Assembly (NCBI RefSeq): GCF_008831285.2
Contig: NC_045140.1
Span: 30,517,477 to 30,539,976, forward strand
Source of the DNA: Nymphaea colorata
Lineage: Eukaryota > Streptophyta > Magnoliopsida > Nymphaeales > Nymphaeaceae
Direction: 5' to 3'
DNA length: 22,500 bases
Positions 8,519 through 17,450 of the stretch are shown in pieces. Position 1 is the stretch's first letter; the number at the start of each line of letters is the position of its first letter. Below the pieces are notes generated by a model. That model saw only the letters and a list, made by a program, of their open reading frames with translations. It was not told the origin of the DNA and did not search any database. A program made the translations under genes and the position numbers.

Positions 8519-10433
8519 CGCCTCAGCCCTCCATCGCGCCACCTGTCCGCATCCCAGCCACCTCGTGTCCAGTCATCATCCTACGTGTCTGCCACCTGTC
8601 TCACCAGGTCCCACTTGGAGTCTCGCCCAGTCCACGCGGCTGCCACCTCATCTAACCGCGTGCCACCTACACCCGAGCGATTTGGCAAGTCCCTCGCCGC
8701 GCGCTCCCCCTTCCCGTTTTCTCGCCTACCTCCTCCACCTTCATCTCAACCCTAATCCGCAGCTTATCTCCACCGTTCCTTGCCTCCACGTGTCACCCAT
8801 CCACCGGAGAGAGAGACTCGAATAATCTCGAGTGCCACCTCTTTGATTGCCTAATCTCCTTAGCAATCAAGCTCGATCTCTTCCTACCTTCTAGGAAAGT
8901 GATCGCCACCCTCCTCTTACTCGCTAGCCTTTCCCCTAGCAAGCTACCCTTGACCGTTGATCTTGCCACGTGGCAAGACCCGACGCACTCACTTGGCTAG
9001 ACCGCCAAGACCGAGCCCACCTAGCTAGGTCAACCTCACGCGTCATCCAACCTAGGAGTTCACTACCCACATTTGAACCGAACCCACTCGACCTTAGGAC
9101 TTAGTCAACCCTCTGACTTTCCGTCTTAGCCCACTAGGTCAACCCTTCAGTTTGACCTAACCCTAGTCATCTCGAGCCTACCTCGAGATTGCCCGAACCC
9201 ACTTCACCCGGACCCATCACTTGGTCCAGTAGTCAGGCTACCTTCTAGAACCCACTATCGCACTCGGTCTCTCTTGACCAACTTCCCCGAGCTTAGGCTC
9301 AGCCCTAGCCAAACCGCATTGGCCTACCATCGTAGTTAGAAACCCTAACATCCCTCCTAAACCTCACCTCCCCCCTCGGCCTACCCCTACCTTAACCTCC
9401 CTAAACCAGACCGACACTACCCTACTAGAGCCCAGTCGTTGCCGAGCCCAGCCAGCCTTAGTTAGGATTAGGCGTAGCTGTTCCGTCGGCCACCCTCGTG
9501 GTCGACTCTCTTCCGTCGGCACCCAGCCGACGCCCGTGGCCGAGCCACACCCGAAGGAAGGCAGGTAGGCGTTGCCGCTTCCGGCACTCGCCCCCCTCGT
9601 CACTCTGCCGGAGTACGTGTAGCAGCAGCAGCGGCACCGGCGCACTCAGACGCGCGCTTCCCGCCGTCCTTCCGTCTACGCCGTCGACACCCGTCACGCG
9701 GCCAGCGTCGGCCGAGCCACCTTGGCCGACTCTCTCTCTCTACGCCAGCATCGTCGGCGTCCAGCGGCAGATAGGCCGTGCGCTCCCCGCCGGTCTCCAG
9801 CCCGTGCAGCAAGCTCCGAGGAGGCTCGCCTCAAGTGGACTTCTTCGATCCGTAGCTGCAATATCCGAGGCACGGTCTTAGCCTCGGATCCCTCTCGGAC
9901 AGCCAAGGAATCACCTTGGCCGGTATCATCTCCTTAACCCCCTTGTAGTTTCGGGTGGGAGTATTTGCTTTTGCGTTAGGGACTTGTTAGTTTGCTTAAT
10001 TTCCTGTTTTAGCCCGGGCTTAGACCCATCGTCCGTCTCGTGGTACCTCGGAGGCCGTAGGCCAAAGACACGACCACCGCGGGCCTAGCCGTCCTATTTG
10101 GGAAAGGGCGTGGTTTGTTCGTTAGTCGTGGTTTGATTGTGGCTTGTGAGTGAGTTGCGAGTGATTCTTGTATCGAACGCGTTTGTAAAGCCTCGCATCC
10201 GGTTTTAGTTTGATTGTAGTAGGATAAGCCGTAGCTAGGTTTTTGGTAAAGGGTAACCCGCACTTGTATTCCATTTCCTTGGGATTTTTTGCGCCGGGGT
10301 CCTGTCCGGCCGGGTAGACCTTGTATTTAATTTGCTAGGATTTTTTGGTTTTTAGATTACCTCAAGGAGACTTGGGAACTAGGACTCGTGCTTGGTTCGC
10401 GCTTTCTAGCCGCAACCGGGTGAGTGCCTAACA

Positions 10434-10831
10434 GGCTCCCTCTCCGGAATCGAACCCTAATTCTCCGTCACCCGTCACTACCATGGTAGGCCACTATCCT
10501 ACCATCGAAAGTTGATAGGGCAGAAATTTGAATGATGCGTCGCCGGCACGAAGGCCGTGCGATCCGTCGAGTTATCATGAATCACCAAAACATCGAGCAA
10601 AGCCCGCATTGGCCTTTTATCTAATAAATGCGACCCTTCCAGAAGTCGGGGTGTGGTGCACGTATTAGCTCTAGCTTTACTACGGTTATCCGAGTAGCAA
10701 ATACCATCAAACAAACTATAACTGATTTAATGAGCCATTCGCAGTTTCACAGTCTGAATTAGTTCATACTTACACATGCATGGCTTAATCTTTGAGACAA
10801 GCATATGACTACTGGCAGGATCAACCAGGTA
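10434..10831 (-). rRNA. 18S rRNA gene, first 398 nt only, cut by element 1
   Basis: On the minus strand the gene starts TACCTGGTTGATCCTGCCAG at 10831, the conserved 5' end of eukaryotic cytoplasmic 18S rRNA. It continues with the conserved AAGCCATGCATGT, GAACTAATTCAGACTG and AATCAGTTATAG blocks. It stops at GGTTCGATTCCGGAGAGGGAGCC (read in two parts: GGTTCGATTCCGG, then AGAGGGAGCC), where the normal gene continues with TGAGAAACGGC. Element 1's LTR terminus replaces the rest, so the remaining 1.4 kb should lie left of element 1. Most positions fit a land-plant 18S, but 10675-10676 give AAAGCTAGAGC where AATTCTAGAGC is the near-universal form. This copy cannot yield a normal 18S rRNA. Confidence 0.97.
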
Positions 10832-11472
10832 GCAACACATCGACAACGTCAGAGGCCCCGGCCACAAAAGAACCGATAGCTACCGACGGTCAATCATCGT
10901 TTCGTTTTTGACATCACTGCGGACGACGTTTTAGGAAGAACAGCATTAAAAAACTGCCCACCGGCGCCCGAAACGTACTGAGAATCCATAAAGCCGACGT
11001 AACGACAGAAATAACCAACGATCAGCACAAAAGCTGAGAGGCCAAAAGCCGCACGCCCAAGCCCTCCGCACACCATGTGGATGGGCTGCGTTAATGTCCT
11101 TAACAAGACGGCGTTCCACCAAAGCGGCAGCAATACAGAGACCAAACGTAGGGGCAAAACAAACTTAGCGTCAACCACACCAATATAACAAGCACATCAC
11201 CCAAACGGTTCATGGCAAACCAAAACAGCCATGACGCCGATGGGAGACGCAGCCAACGCCACTCATGCGCCAAGACATCAGGCGCTTCCCAACGGCCGCC
11301 TTCACGCCGGCATAGCCATGCGGACAAGCGGAACTTGGGAGGCGCATAATGTTGAAACGCGAGATAGATTCTCGATCAAACCGAACCGTCGTGGAACAAC
11401 CGATAAAAACAAGCAAGAAGCAAACAGCAAAGGCAACGGGGATCCGTCAAACCGAGCATCAATCTCCTACGC

Positions 11473-11540
11473 AGGTGATTTGGGCGATCGCTCCCGGGTA
11501 AAAGGGGCTAACGCGAAAATCACCTAGTCTACCATAAATG
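11473..11540 (-). repeat. rDNA spacer repeat, copy A
   Basis: The copy is bounded by a perfect 9-bp inverted repeat, AGGTGATTT (11473-11481) and AAATCACCT (11517-11525). Inside are GGGCGATCGCTCCCGGG and AAAAGGGGCTAACGCG. The tail is TAGTCTACCATAAATG. It can fold into a hairpin. Copies B and C share the same arms and core. Confidence 0.85.
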
Positions 11541-11864
11541 TTCCAGACCATTCGTGAATCCACTTGTGTACCTGATCCGGTCCCAAAGGACACCGCAGGC
11601 GCTGTCGGGGAACAGCGAGCACTGCAGGCCGAGGGCCAGGCAGGGAAGGACACGTTGCATAGCACCTGCCAAACAAAGGCCTTGACAGCAGTCGGAGGCC
11701 GAGAAGAAGGCAGTCGCACCGCGTGGACTACAAATGGCCCAGGCAAAACCGGACGCAGGAGAAGCTGAAAAGACAGCTACGGAAGCACGCGGAACCAAGA
11801 AAAAATGGCCGCTCGCAGTGAAGAAAGGGCACACGAGGGACGGCAGCAAGGTCGAAGGGTGTCA

Positions 11865-12059
<195 letters not shown>

Positions 12060-12095
12060 CTACAGCAGCCGATTGATGCAAATGATCTCCCATAC

Positions 12096-12165
12096 ATGTG
12101 ATTTGGGCGACGGCTCCCGGGTGAAAGGGGCTAACGCGAAAATCACTTGGTCTACCATAAGTATT
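12096..12165 (-). repeat. rDNA spacer repeat, copy C
   Basis: Same arms and core as copies A and B, starting 199 bp beyond copy B. The following GAATCCGCCTTGTGTATC corresponds to GAATCCACTTGTGTACC after copy A. Element 2's LTR begins right after GTATC at 12193, so the rest of the unit is displaced beyond the window. Confidence 0.85.
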
Positions 12166-12193
12166 TTTGAAGTACGAATCCGCCTTGTGTATC

Positions 12194-14992
12194 TGGTGGG
12201 AACCCGGCTAGGACTGCCTAAGCTCGCTGCCGAATGCCGAACTCCCTTCCCAAGATCTCTTGGGGCAGGCTCCGAATAGGCTAAGTATTAAGAAGACTTT
12301 ACACTCTTTCCCTGCCGGACAGCAACCCCGGCTTAATTTCCCAAGTTAGGACAGAATTACAAGAGTGTTTCCCGAACCCAAATAGCCAATCCTACTACAA
12401 GAATGCTAAGGGGCTCAAGGCTTAATACAACCGCGACGATACAACTTAAACGCTCACCTCACTCAACCACATTCACATCCAAGCATTCATCAAAAACATA
12501 CATGCCTAAGCGCACAAACCACACCCTCAACCCCTAGGTGGCCAAGCCGCAAGGAGGTGTGTCGTCGGCTGAACGAGCCTCCGAGGACCTCACTATGCCG
12601 CGCGCCGTGTAGGCGGGTTTGTAAGCAAGAACACCCTCCCCGTGCTATAGTGGGACAGGGTACAAACCTCCTCGGAGCTAGTCCGAGCTATCCACCGAGG
12701 CTGGAAAACCAGAAACTAAGCCTCGGTACTCAGCAAATGCCTCCTCGCCCAAGCTGGACAGCAAGCTCCACGACCCCAACTCACCGGTCGCTTGATGGCT
12801 CACGGTTCACCTCAGCAACAAGGGAAGCACGGATTACTGTTACAGCAAAACAGTAATCGAACAACAGAGCCAAAGTATGAAATGCCTCACAAGATGCGAT
12901 CTAAACCCCTCTTTGTATTCTGTTAAGGGGGAAGCAGGCGTCGAACTGGTGTCGACGAGCACCCTTCAACTCCAAGGTTGCGGCTCACGGACTGTTGCAG
13001 TCTATGCTAACAGGTTGCAGCCCATCCTCATTGCAGCAGGGGTATGCTCCGCCAAAACAAGTGCAAGCACGATCAAATCCAGGATATAATCAAAGGAAAA
13101 CAAGGGATTCAAGGAGCTGAAATCACCAGAGATACTCGTTTCCCCAATATCGAAGAAAACGAGATCGGGGTAGCGTCGAGGCTTGGCCTCTGTTCTGGAA
13201 AACGAAGAAGACAGGTTCAGGCGCTGGCAGAGAGTGGCCTCCAGTCTAAAATTCGTATAAAATCACAGGAGTCTCCAAAAATCCCCAAACTTGGTCAGCA
13301 ACAAGTAGACATCCTCAGGAGTGGACGCTCCAAGTTTGAGCCAAATCCGACGAGTTTAAGGCCAGGTCGTTGAGCTCTGAAAATCGCGCACGTTCTGTCC
13401 TTCGTTCAGAAATGTATCAGGCGCAGAACAGCTTCAGGACTGCTGGAGAGGTCTTCGATGGAAAAATCATAACAATTCATAGACACCTCCAAAAATCCTG
13501 AAATTTGGACTGTAGCAAGACCACTAGCCAAGGAGTAGACGCTCCAAATTTGAGCTGAATCTGAGCTGTCTAGACCCCAGTCGTTGATCCCTCAAAGTCG
13601 CTGTAGTTCTGTCGCCTGTTTCAGGAAGAGCCGTCGTGCAGAAGAACAGCCACAGGTCTTCAAATCGCCACTCCGCCTCAATGCGATCAAATCAAGAGAT
13701 GAAACCACTTGCAATCGACAGATAATTAAATTTGGAACAAGCTAAAGTCAATAGATCACCCGGTGATGCTGCATTCCCAATGTTCTAAGCGAATATTGGG
13801 TTACAGCCGCCTGTGGCGGAGAAACAGGGATGCTCGCCGCCGATTCCCGCCAGATTCAGACCGTCGCCTCCAGAAACGCCATCTACAGTCCGATCGACGT
13901 CAAATTTGGTGGAGATGATCTCAGGGATGTTGGGAATCTAATGGCACCGGAATCGTGAAGATCCAACGGTTGGATCGCCGGAAATGTCGCCGGAAACAGG
14001 AACTGGTCGGCGGAATTGCGTGACAGAACCTACTCCGACTTCTCAAGCTCGTAACTCACTCAATACTGAACGGATTGACGCGATTCCACTTCCTATAGAA
14101 AGCTTGGTTCGGTGGGAAGCGAACAGTATCAAAACCCCCAAAAGTTATGGCCGATTGACCCTTCGATTTAAGCTCGGATTGAGACTGGCTGTGGTAGGCC
14201 TGTTTCAACCGAATGCTCAAAAAGAGGCTCGATCATCCTCCAAACGACCCCCAAATCCATTCTCCTTCGCTTCGATCCTTCTTCAGATCATCCTCACGGA
14301 TTCCAGAAGGATCCCACGGCATACAAACGAATTGGGAGGCGATTTACAGTCACTACAAGAGGAAATGACGCTGGAAAAACACACTTAGCTGTATTTCTGC
14401 TGAACGGACGATCAAATGCATCTCAGATCTTCACACCGCCGTGTAGGCATTGCGCGAAGGCTGGAGAATGCCTTCCGGATGGTGGATGACGCCTCTCGAC
14501 ACCCCTGTGGCTGAGGAGTCCGCACGGCATTCACCTTTGCTTCTGCTCGGGTAGACGATGAAGAAGACAACCCGCCGGCTGCTTGCTTCGTTTCACCTCC
14601 TAGTAGAGAAAACCAGCGGAGGGTGTGGGATAATGTCGGGTTGCCAATCCGCCATTGATGAATCTGAGGAGGCTGGAGAAGAACCTCAGATGTTTCACAC
14701 AGAAATGGGGAGGAAGAAGAAGATGGAGGCGCAAGAAACGCGCGGGTGAAGAGAAACCTGTTTCTATTAGAAACTTTGTCCAAAAATCATTAACAACTTA
14801 GGGTTAACTTCACAAAGACACTATTTAAAGTGTAGCATGACTCGGTTCGGTCTATGTCTCGAACCGGGTCGGTACAAAACTGAAACATAACTAAAAATGA
14901 AACCGGTTCCTACTAAAAACGCTGGATTTGGATCGGGTCCTAAGACGGGATCCTGTCAAAACCGCTCCGACTGACCCGTAATGCTGTAATCA
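12194..14992 (-). repeat. Element 2 3' LTR, about 2.8 kb
   Basis: The 12194 end is fixed by the junction with spacer and by the second copy at 20564: TGGTGGGAACCC on the plus strand, so ...CCACCA on the sense strand. The U3 end is inferred at 14992, where sense-strand GAGACGGAG is followed by TGATTACAG. A second possible edge is about 15044. Only 12194-14130 can be compared with the other copy. The interval holds a TATA-like box at 14822-14829. No protein-coding gene is recognised; open frames in it have no family similarity. Unlike element 1, its sense strand contains many ATG triplets. Confidence 0.8.
14822..14829 (-). promoter_or_regulatory. TATA-like box in element 2 LTR
   Basis: The sense strand reads CTTTAAATAG, about 165 bp inside the inferred U3 end. 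The surroundings are AT-rich. Position relative to the LTR edge matches the TATA-like box of element 1. It would place nearly all of the LTR in R-U5. Confidence 0.45.
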
Positions 14993-15078
14993 CTCCGTCT
15001 CGGCCTGAAATGGTCGGCTTGGGGCTGAAAACTCCTCCAACTCAGTCTCGGTCCACTGGGCATGTGTGGCTAGGTCGG
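14993..15078 (-). other. Element 2 3' untranslated stretch and polypurine-like tract
   Basis: This lies between the last gag-pol stop (15079) and the inferred LTR edge. The sense strand has two purine-rich runs, GGAGGAG near 15031-15037 and GAGACGGAG at 14993-15001. The second is directly followed by TG and is taken as the polypurine tract. The first has no TG after it. Confidence 0.5.
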
Positions 15079-16398
15079 TCAGCTGGGCCCGGACAACTCC
15101 AGCTCACTGCATCGGCTAGCCTCCCTAAGAAAAATGCTGTCCTCGCTGGAATGACCTCCGTGCGTGATACCCTCGGAACAAGGATCGGCCACCCGCCCGA
15201 GTGCTGCTGCTGCTAGTGGTGATGGTGGTGCCCGCTCGTTAGCCTCTCTAAGGTTTCCGCTGTGCACTCTGATAGCGTCCTCGCTCGCTACAACCTCACA
15301 ATGCTCCAGGTGACCTCCAGCGTCGACGCTCTCCTGCGCGCGGCACCCGTCTGCGTCCTCGATGCCCGGTAGTCGGCGATGTCCCTCGGCTGTGCGCTCG
15401 GCCGTGCCCCGGAGTTGTGCTGCGCCTGTGGCCGGCAGTGGCATGCCTCCGACGATTACCTGGTGTGACGTTAGGCCTTGTGTGGCGTTATTAGCGCTAC
15501 AAGCTGCACCATTCACAGTTAGTAAAGCCTCTCTGCCCCTTACACTCAGTGGCCAAGTCTCACCCTTACCAAGTCTCTCATGCCCATCTGGCGACAAAGG
15601 GTTCGCGCAGACAAGCTTAGCGCTATCGGCCTGTGGTAGTTGATGGGATTCGGCAGCAATCAAGGCTAGTCCCGGCCTAGTCCTAGGGAGTTCCGTATCA
15701 GATCCACCACGCTGAGACTGAGCTTGTCCCCAAGCTCTAGTAGTTGGGAAATCCTGGACAATCCTGTCATATAGCTCCCATGATGTACCAGAATCTGGGC
15801 CGTCCCACTCAACTAAAACCTCATGTCTCTGACGCCCCTCTCTCTGCAGGTGCCGGTGACGAAGTATCCTATACGGTCTAGGCCGAAAATCTGGCAAAGG
15901 TTCAATAAGTTCTGGCAACTGACCAAAATGCGGCTTGAGTCTAGTTACATGGAAGACCGGATGGACTAATGCGGTGGGTGGTAGTGCTAACCTGTAGGCT
16001 CCTTTGCCAACTCTTTGCAAGACCCGGAATGGCCCATAATAACGGGGTAAAAGTTTGGAATAAGGCTGTCCAAGCAACGATTTTTGTCGCATAGGTAGCC
16101 TCTTCAACCATGCCATGTCCCCAACCTTGAACTCTCGATCTTTGCGGCCTTTATCATATGTTTGTTTCATTCGATTCTGGGCTCTTACGATATGCTGCCT
16201 CAAAACTGTCAAGATCTCATCCCGATTACGGAGTGTGCAGTCCACCTCATCATCTTGAGCTGTCCCTACTTCATAGTTTGGAATGAGTGGAGGAGGACAC
16301 CCATACAGTGCCTCGTAGGGAGTGATACTAGTCCCGGAATGGAGACTAGTGTTGTAGGACCATTCTGCCCAAGCAAGATACCGAACCCAAGTGTTCGG
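15079..16398 (-). pseudogene. Element 2 pol fragment 3: integrase C-terminus, chromodomain, long tail
   Basis: This continues in the same frame as fragment 2, directly after the nonsense codon at 16399-16401. It encodes the end of the integrase core, a GPF motif near 16025-16045, and a chromodomain at about 15750-15880 with the VEW and SWE signatures. A tail of about 220 residues follows with no domain I recognise. The equivalent tail in element 1 is about 115 residues and not evidently similar. With no independent start, this part is probably not translated except by stop readthrough. Chromodomains of this branch are thought to steer integration to marked chromatin. Confidence 0.88.
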
Positions 16399-17450
16399 TC
16401 ATTCCCCCGCGAAACAACGCAGATAGGTCTCTAGTGTCCTGTTCACCACCTCGCTTTGCCCATCGGTTTGCGGGTGGTGGGCTGTACTGAAATGCAATGA
16501 AGTCCCAGCCATGCGCATATACTCGCGCCAAAACGCACTAAGGAATATCGAATCCCTATCACAAACGATAGTGCTCGGCATTCCATGAAGTTTGCCGACA
16601 TAGTCTTGGTACATCCCGGCAACCAACGGCCCATTGTAGTGTCTTGGAAGAGGGGCAAAATGCCCATATTTCGTCAATCTGTCCACCACTACAAACACCG
16701 CTTCCTTTCCTTCCGAACGTGGCATTGCATCAATAAAATCCATTGATACATCAGCCCAAGGTTTTGTAGGTATTGGCAATGGGTGCATCAGCCCGGGTGG
16801 CTTGGTTGCTTCATACTTTTCCCTTTGGCAAATCTGACAACTCCTCACAAACTCTTTGACTTCTCCTTTTAGACCTTCCCACCAAAATTGGGTTTTGATC
16901 CTTGCAAGCGTTTTGGCCACGCCTTCGTGACCTGCGGTGGTTGAACAATGAAAGTGTGATAGGAGCTCCTTTTTGAGGGAGGAACCGCGTGGTACCACAG
17001 CTTTGCCCTTTCGGTAAAGCACGTTCCCCTTCATGCCATGGTTTGGGATTGATCCCGGATTCTGCTGAACCGATGCTCTAAGTAGTCTCAAACCTTCATC
17101 AGCCTCTTGTTCAATGACCAATCGCTGCCACAAATCGGTTTCCAGAACGGACAAGGTTAGAAATTGCTCTCCAAGTCTCGATAACGAATCAGCCGCCGAG
17201 TTTTCGGTTCCTTTCTTGTATTCGATTGTAAAATCGTAACCCAATAGCTTGGCGAGCCATCTTTGTTGAGTAGGCGTTGAGACCCTTTGTTTGAGCATAT
17301 ACCTTAAACTACTATGATCCGTTCTCACAATGAATTTGCGCCCGATGAGGTAGGGCCTCCATTTCTCCACGGCCAACACGATGGCAAATAACTCCTTTTC
17401 ATATGTGGATAATGGCTTTGCCCTATGGGTGAGAGCCTTGGACATGTAGG
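16399..17450 (-). pseudogene. Element 2 pol fragment 2: RNase H C-terminal part and integrase
   Basis: This is the continuation of pol in another frame after a 1-nt frameshift at about 17461-17472. It holds the remaining RNase H (YEKEL and RTDHSSL blocks), the integrase zinc finger and the catalytic core. The acidic triad lies at codons 16738-16740 (D), 16558-16560 (D) and 16450-16452 (E), with 59 and 35 residues between them. These are the same spacings as in element 1. It ends in TGA at 16399-16401, where element 1 has an arginine codon. A CGA-to-TGA transition at a CpG site would explain it. The ATG at 17443-17445 is an internal methionine of RNase H, not a genuine start. Confidence 0.9.

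Larger units (their letters stand above)
8343..8977 (+). promoter_or_regulatory. Cluster of G-box/ABRE-like octamers in element 1 LTR
   Basis: Seven variants of CACGTGTC occur at 8343, 8394 (CATGTGTC), 8540 and 8593 (CACCTGTC), 8562 (CTCGTGTC), 8582 (TACGTGTC) and 8787. They are followed by a perfect 18-bp palindrome TCTTGCCACGTGGCAAGA at 8961-8978 centred on CACGTG. Plant bZIP and bHLH factors bind CACGTG and ACGTGTC cores. The cluster lies downstream of the TATA-like box, so it would be inside the transcribed region unless another promoter is used. The binding role is inference. Confidence 0.45.
1..10433 (+). mobile_element. Element 1: Ty3/gypsy chromovirus LTR retrotransposon, left end outside window
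   Basis: The order is LTR, initiator-Met primer binding site, leader, fused gag-pol frame, polypurine tract, LTR. The pol order protease-RT-RNase H-integrase-chromodomain identifies Ty3/gypsy (Metaviridae-type) and the chromovirus branch. Positions 1-1312 repeat at 9121-10433 with one substitution (650 C versus 9771 T) and one 1-nt indel near 296, so the insertion is recent. If the 3' LTR starts at 7143, the whole element is about 12.4 kb and about 2 kb of its 5' LTR lies left of the window. Its right end joins an 18S rRNA gene. The clade within chromoviruses is unresolved: the RNase H region does not look Tekay-like, yet the LTRs are very long. Confidence 0.93.
7143..10433 (+). repeat. Element 1 3' LTR, about 3.3 kb
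   Basis: The right end is certain: 9121-10433 duplicates the 5' LTR and ends CCTAACA. The left end is inferred. TGTTTTAGCAC at 7143 follows a purine tract and mirrors the terminus GTGCCTAACA, giving the TGTT...AACA terminal inverted repeat. The left copy of 7143-9120 lies outside the window, so this part is not verified as repeated. The interval has a TATA-like box at 7323, a cluster of G-box-like motifs at 8343-8977, a telo-box at 8510-8518, and a C-rich segment from about 8340 to 9450. Only one ATG (8395) occurs on the sense strand. A primer-site-like ATTGGTGCC at 7595-7603 hints that part of the LTR may have come from another element. Confidence 0.8.

Noticed and set aside
10499-11849. Open frames of 68-106 codons in the 18S and spacer region.
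   Set aside because: They overlap an rRNA gene or repeat-bearing spacer and show no protein features.
12557-13373. Open frames of 70-109 codons in the element 2 LTR, repeated at 20927-21743.
   Set aside because: They are antisense to the element and resemble no family. Their recurrence simply reflects the two LTR copies.
14500-14545. CTGAGGAGTCC on the plus strand resembles the CUGANGA core of a hammerhead ribozyme.
   Set aside because: The required GAAA box and a closed stem II are missing downstream (GGCATTCACC), so it cannot form the catalytic core.
15079-16245. A separate gene starting at 16245.
   Set aside because: The codon at 16245 is GTG within a frame that continues upstream to the TGA at 16399; it is the C-terminal part of the element 2 pol.
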